Positions 60,919-64,000 of a DNA stretch of 64,000 nt are shown here, piece by piece (the stretch's first letter is position 1; each line of letters begins with the position of its first letter). The stretch is taken from positions 48,422,001-48,486,000 of the forward strand of contig OX419760.1 in the NCBI GenBank assembly GCA_948567375.1, read 5' to 3'. Origin of the DNA: Lunularia cruciata. Lineage: Eukaryota; Streptophyta; Marchantiopsida; Lunulariales; Lunulariaceae. The position numbers and the translations under genes were made by a program. Below the pieces are notes generated by a model. That model saw only the letters and a list, made by a program, of their open reading frames with translations. It ran no database searches and was not told the DNA's origin.

Positions 60919-60923
60919 GCAAA

Positions 60924-61284
60924 GATCAAAAGCTAGGTGCTAATTTACCAAATCATTAGTCAACTATCTAAAATATATATTACATCAAAGATAAACTAGT
61001 TAAAGTGTCAACAACAACAAAGATATAGCCATTGCTCATAAAGGATCATCATAAGAAGAGAAGTTATACATAAAATAAATCATTCTTTCAAAAGCTATCA
61101 CATATTAGTGTAATAATAATTCAACAAGTTTATCCATATAATGTATTCTGCAATCATACACATATAACTACCAGGATTTGGATCCATAAAAACCTCAATG
61201 TCCAAGAAGTGATATAAGATACAATTGTACATATGGTCTTTAAAAAAAATCTTATGATATTTTTCCAACATGAGAATTCAAACC
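60924..61284. other. AT-rich DNA, nothing recognised
   Basis: Short spacer between elements C and E with no open frame or known repeat. Confidence 0.5.
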
Positions 61285-63620
61285 AATGCACAAACGTAGA
61301 CATTTAGAAGAAGCCATGCAATTAGCCAAACCCTTTGATTCTGTGGTTATTTAAGCTTGATCTTGACCAAAACCTTCACAAAACTTGCAATGGATAGGCT
61401 AATATCAAAGGAGATCAATGCCATCCAACGAAGACTATTCAACATGCAAACATGCATGTTTAATAGTTGAGATAAAATAGTTGCTACCTCTATTGTTTGC
61501 AAATGGACATAATATTACAAAATGTCCAAGCAAGAATAGGCAACATCAACCAATTGACCAAATAGAACTCTTGGAGCATGATGATCAAGGAAATAAAGAT
61601 TTACAATAGGAGATATCAAGACACTTACATGGAACTTGATTTATTCCAACATGATTGATTGCTTGACCTTTGCAAATTTGATATACTTGCAAGGTATGAT
61701 ATCAAATTGTAATTGTAAGATTTTGGTTGATAGCGGGAGTTTTGAGATTTGCATGCTCATATAATTAATTAAGGAATTATTTATTCTTATACATCCAATA
61801 TTACATCAAAAATTGATGATCTAAGATGGTAGAAAGGGTTTTGCACTTTGTACCTCACATCCTAGTGAATTCAAGGTTAAGAAGAGTATTCATAATGCAT
61901 AAAAATTATAGTAACCCCACTACACTATGATATCATTCTTGATCTTCCTTGGCTTGAATTTCATATATTTCAATTTGATTAGAATTAACAATACATTCAA
62001 ATATAACAATAAGGTAAGAATTATCAATTAAGTTATCTAGCACCTTTGAGAAAAACACCTAAAAGTGATAAATCCCAAGATGAGAATTTTGTAAGGATAG
62101 TGGCTATAGAGCAAGCATTGGAGGAAGATGTTTCTATTTTCTATGTGGATCAAACTTGTAGCACAAGGAGAATTTGATCAGGATAGTAAGCCTCAAAAAG
62201 AAGAGATCAATTAGATAATATATGACTTTGCAAATGTATTTCTTGACAGTCTTCCAAAATAATAATTATGGTATGTGCTTCAAGATTAAGCTATTGTCAA
62301 CTAGTACTCCAATGAGTAAACCAATCTATTTGCTCTTGCCAAATAAGTTAGAAGAAATTTGAACAACATTGATTCAAGTTTTTGGAGAAGGATTGCATAG
62401 AATATAACACATCATCTTGGGGAACACATATAGCATTTATACCAAAGAATGATATAGGGCTTCAAATTTGTATTGATTATCATGGTCTTAAAAAACAAAC
62501 TATGAAGAATACATATCTTTTGCCTTGGATTGATGATTTGTTTGATCAACTAAATACAACAGAATACTTCTCTAAGTTGGATCTTCAAAGTGGTCATTGG
62601 TAGCTTCAATTGATGGGAAAGATGTGTTGAAGATGGTCTTTCATAAGGTATGTGCATTCTGAATTGAGAGTTTTATCTTTTGGGCCACTAATGCTATGTA
62701 GTGTTTATATATTAAATACAATGGGTGGCAGAGGAGTTTTTGGATCAACATGTGGTAGCATGCTTGGATAATATTTTAATTTATAGTAAAATGGAGGGAA
62801 ATACAAGGACTACATGCAGAGGTCTTGGGATGACTATGGTTATAGAAATTATATTGCAAGAAATTTAAGTATGCCTTTTAGAAGAAGGAAGTATACCTTC
62901 TTGTGCCATGTGGTTTTAATGGAGTAGATCAAGGACCAAAATAAAAAAGGAGCTCACATTTTTTAATGTTAATCATATTAATTGAGATACATGTCTTGTA
63001 GATGCTAAATTTTTCTATAATAATTCCAAGCAAGCAAGATTCACTTCTCCTAAACTTTTCCTCTTACTCCACCTTCATTTCATGTGCTTTATTATTCCAC
63101 CTTCTTATATATGTTGTTTGCATCTTTATACCAAGCAAAATCTCATCATCTTGATGCTCAAAATTGGCAAAAGCAAAATATTGCTAGACACTTGTCATGA
63201 TACACTTTTTCACATAGATGATAAGATCATACTTTTCTCAAGTAACCTTCCTTTCTTTCTTGAAACCTAGGTTCACAAATGTGCTCCAAATTGAATAGAT
63301 CTATTTGATAGCATTCTAATCATATCTCCTTTTGTCTAGAAACTTGCACTTTCTAATCGTGTGATGATCTATCTTCCTTTCCATGTCTTGAAGTTAAAAC
63401 ACTTTGTTTCTAACCCATATTATTTTCCTTTTTATATAACCTTCTAATCTCTCTTAATGACCATGAAGAATACAAAGTCTATCAGGTTCTTATACAAAGA
63501 GACATCCAACATGGCCACCAACAACAAATTAAATATAAGATCATATGGAAAGGATGTCCCTGTTATGAGAGCACATAGTAGCCTATTTCTCCTCTCCAAA
63601 ATGCTCAAGTATCATGTAAT
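61285..63620 (+). mobile_element. Element E: truncated chromovirus of the A/B family
   Basis: A plus-strand remnant with no LTR. It begins inside gag (the tagaagaagccatgc stretch corresponds to element B 14650). Protease-like sequence is near 61700-61990, where the aspartate triad reads DSGS. Reverse transcriptase is at 62382-62640 (YFSKLDLQSGHW), with the catalytic box decayed to LDNILIYS near 62770. A joint near 62940-62975 skips RNase H and most of integrase. The integrase tail follows (62995-63060), then a chromodomain-like block (63457-63600) with YKIIWKGCP. Many stops. Both ends are truncated and the breakpoints are not marked by duplications. Confidence 0.78.
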
Positions 63621-63699
63621 ACATATTGGTGCATGTATGCTCTAATGCAATTATTATTTTCGTATTGCAAGTGATTGGAAGATATTTTTTTATAGGAAA

Positions 63700-64000
63700 T
63701 GGAAAAACCAAGGACAAAAACAGAAGAATAGAAGATCAATCTAAAATTTATCAATTGATGGAAACTTTGAGTGCCTAGCTTGAGCTTGGGCTTTGTTATT
63801 TATAGGAAACCTAGGTACAATGCTCTTAAGAAGATTCCAAGGAAGGTTCCTTCTAGAAGTCATCTTTCTTGTAGTGCAAGCTACATTAGTTGTTTACTTG
63901 GGATGCAACTAAGCTAATTGTTTATTGTTATATAAGCTAATCTAGCCATCAACTACTAGCATACAAGTTACTTAGTCTTAAAAAAGTTCTTAAAATCTTC
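63700..64000 (-). mobile_element. Element F: LTR of another A/B/C-family copy, cut by the window edge
   Basis: From 63700 the sequence follows the outer end of the element A and C LTRs read on the minus strand: tggaaaaaccaagg for tgtaaaagaccaagg, then gcctagcttgagcttgggcttt, then tatttatagg as the TATA box complement, and gtgcaagcta-type unit heads. It is the 3' LTR of a minus-strand element continuing to the right. Confidence 0.72.

Larger units (their letters stand above)
56692..60923 (-). mobile_element. Element C: internally deleted relative of A and B, with nested solo LTR
   Basis: A minus-strand element at 56697-60918, flanked by an exact gcaaa repeat (56692-56696 and 60919-60923). The 3' LTR is 56697-57190 (494 bp). 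The 5' LTR is 59690-60918 and contains solo LTR D4 (59902-60644). The primer-binding site on the minus strand is tggtatcaaagta (59688-59676). The internal part keeps gag, protease, the first part of reverse transcriptase and the chromodomain. A joint near 57618 links sequence equivalent to element A 3525 with that equivalent to 5655, so most of reverse transcriptase, all of RNase H and integrase are missing. The LTRs are more diverged than in A or B, which suggests an older insertion. Confidence 0.9.

Overview
The window looks like nuclear DNA of a land plant, probably a non-seed plant such as a moss, liverwort or fern. Three host genes with plant-type products sit in AT-rich intergenic DNA that is largely made of decayed plant retroelements. 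I cannot name the species. The evidence for a plant is a 58-residue homologue of the plant mitochondrial ATP synthase 6 kDa subunit, a plant-type S-formylglutathione hydrolase split over seven exons, and a GPI-anchored fasciclin-like arabinogalactan protein.

Layout. 1-2678: no resolved gene. 2679-9030: chromovirus (Ty3/gypsy with chromodomain) element A on the minus strand, with both LTRs and a 5-bp target duplication, and a second-family solo LTR (D5) inside it. 9031-13372: remnant of a non-LTR (LINE-type) reverse transcriptase, minus strand. 13373-18980: element B, same family as A on the plus strand, again with LTRs and a target duplication. 18981-26250: AT-rich DNA with two 5'-truncated LINE copies. 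26679-29711: S-formylglutathione hydrolase. 33799-34764 (minus): ATP synthase 6 kDa subunit. 37330-44205: a long minus-strand LINE-type element cut three times by D-family LTR elements (D1, D2, D3). 44206-51234: AT-rich or unassigned DNA with a possible tRNA-derived SINE. 51235-51957: fasciclin-like protein. 53391-55834: a complete but dead pogo/Tigger-like DNA transposon bounded by terminal inverted repeats and TA. 56692-60923: element C (A/B family, minus, internally deleted) whose 5' LTR holds solo LTR D4. 61285-63620: element E (A/B family, plus, truncated). 63700-64000: start of another minus-strand copy, F.

Relations. The three host genes share no obvious pathway and are not clustered. 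The mobile elements can be ordered: D inserted into A, into C and three times into the LINE-type element, so D moved after those were in place. The most interesting signal is in the A/B/C LTRs. Their U3 regions carry perfect three- and four-unit heat-shock-element arrays (alternating GAA and TTC spaced by two bases) upstream of a TATA box. This suggests a heat-responsive Ty3/gypsy family, analogous to the heat-activated copia element ONSEN. A second point is a serine in S-formylglutathione hydrolase at the position of the redox-sensitive active-site cysteine known from plant and human enzymes.
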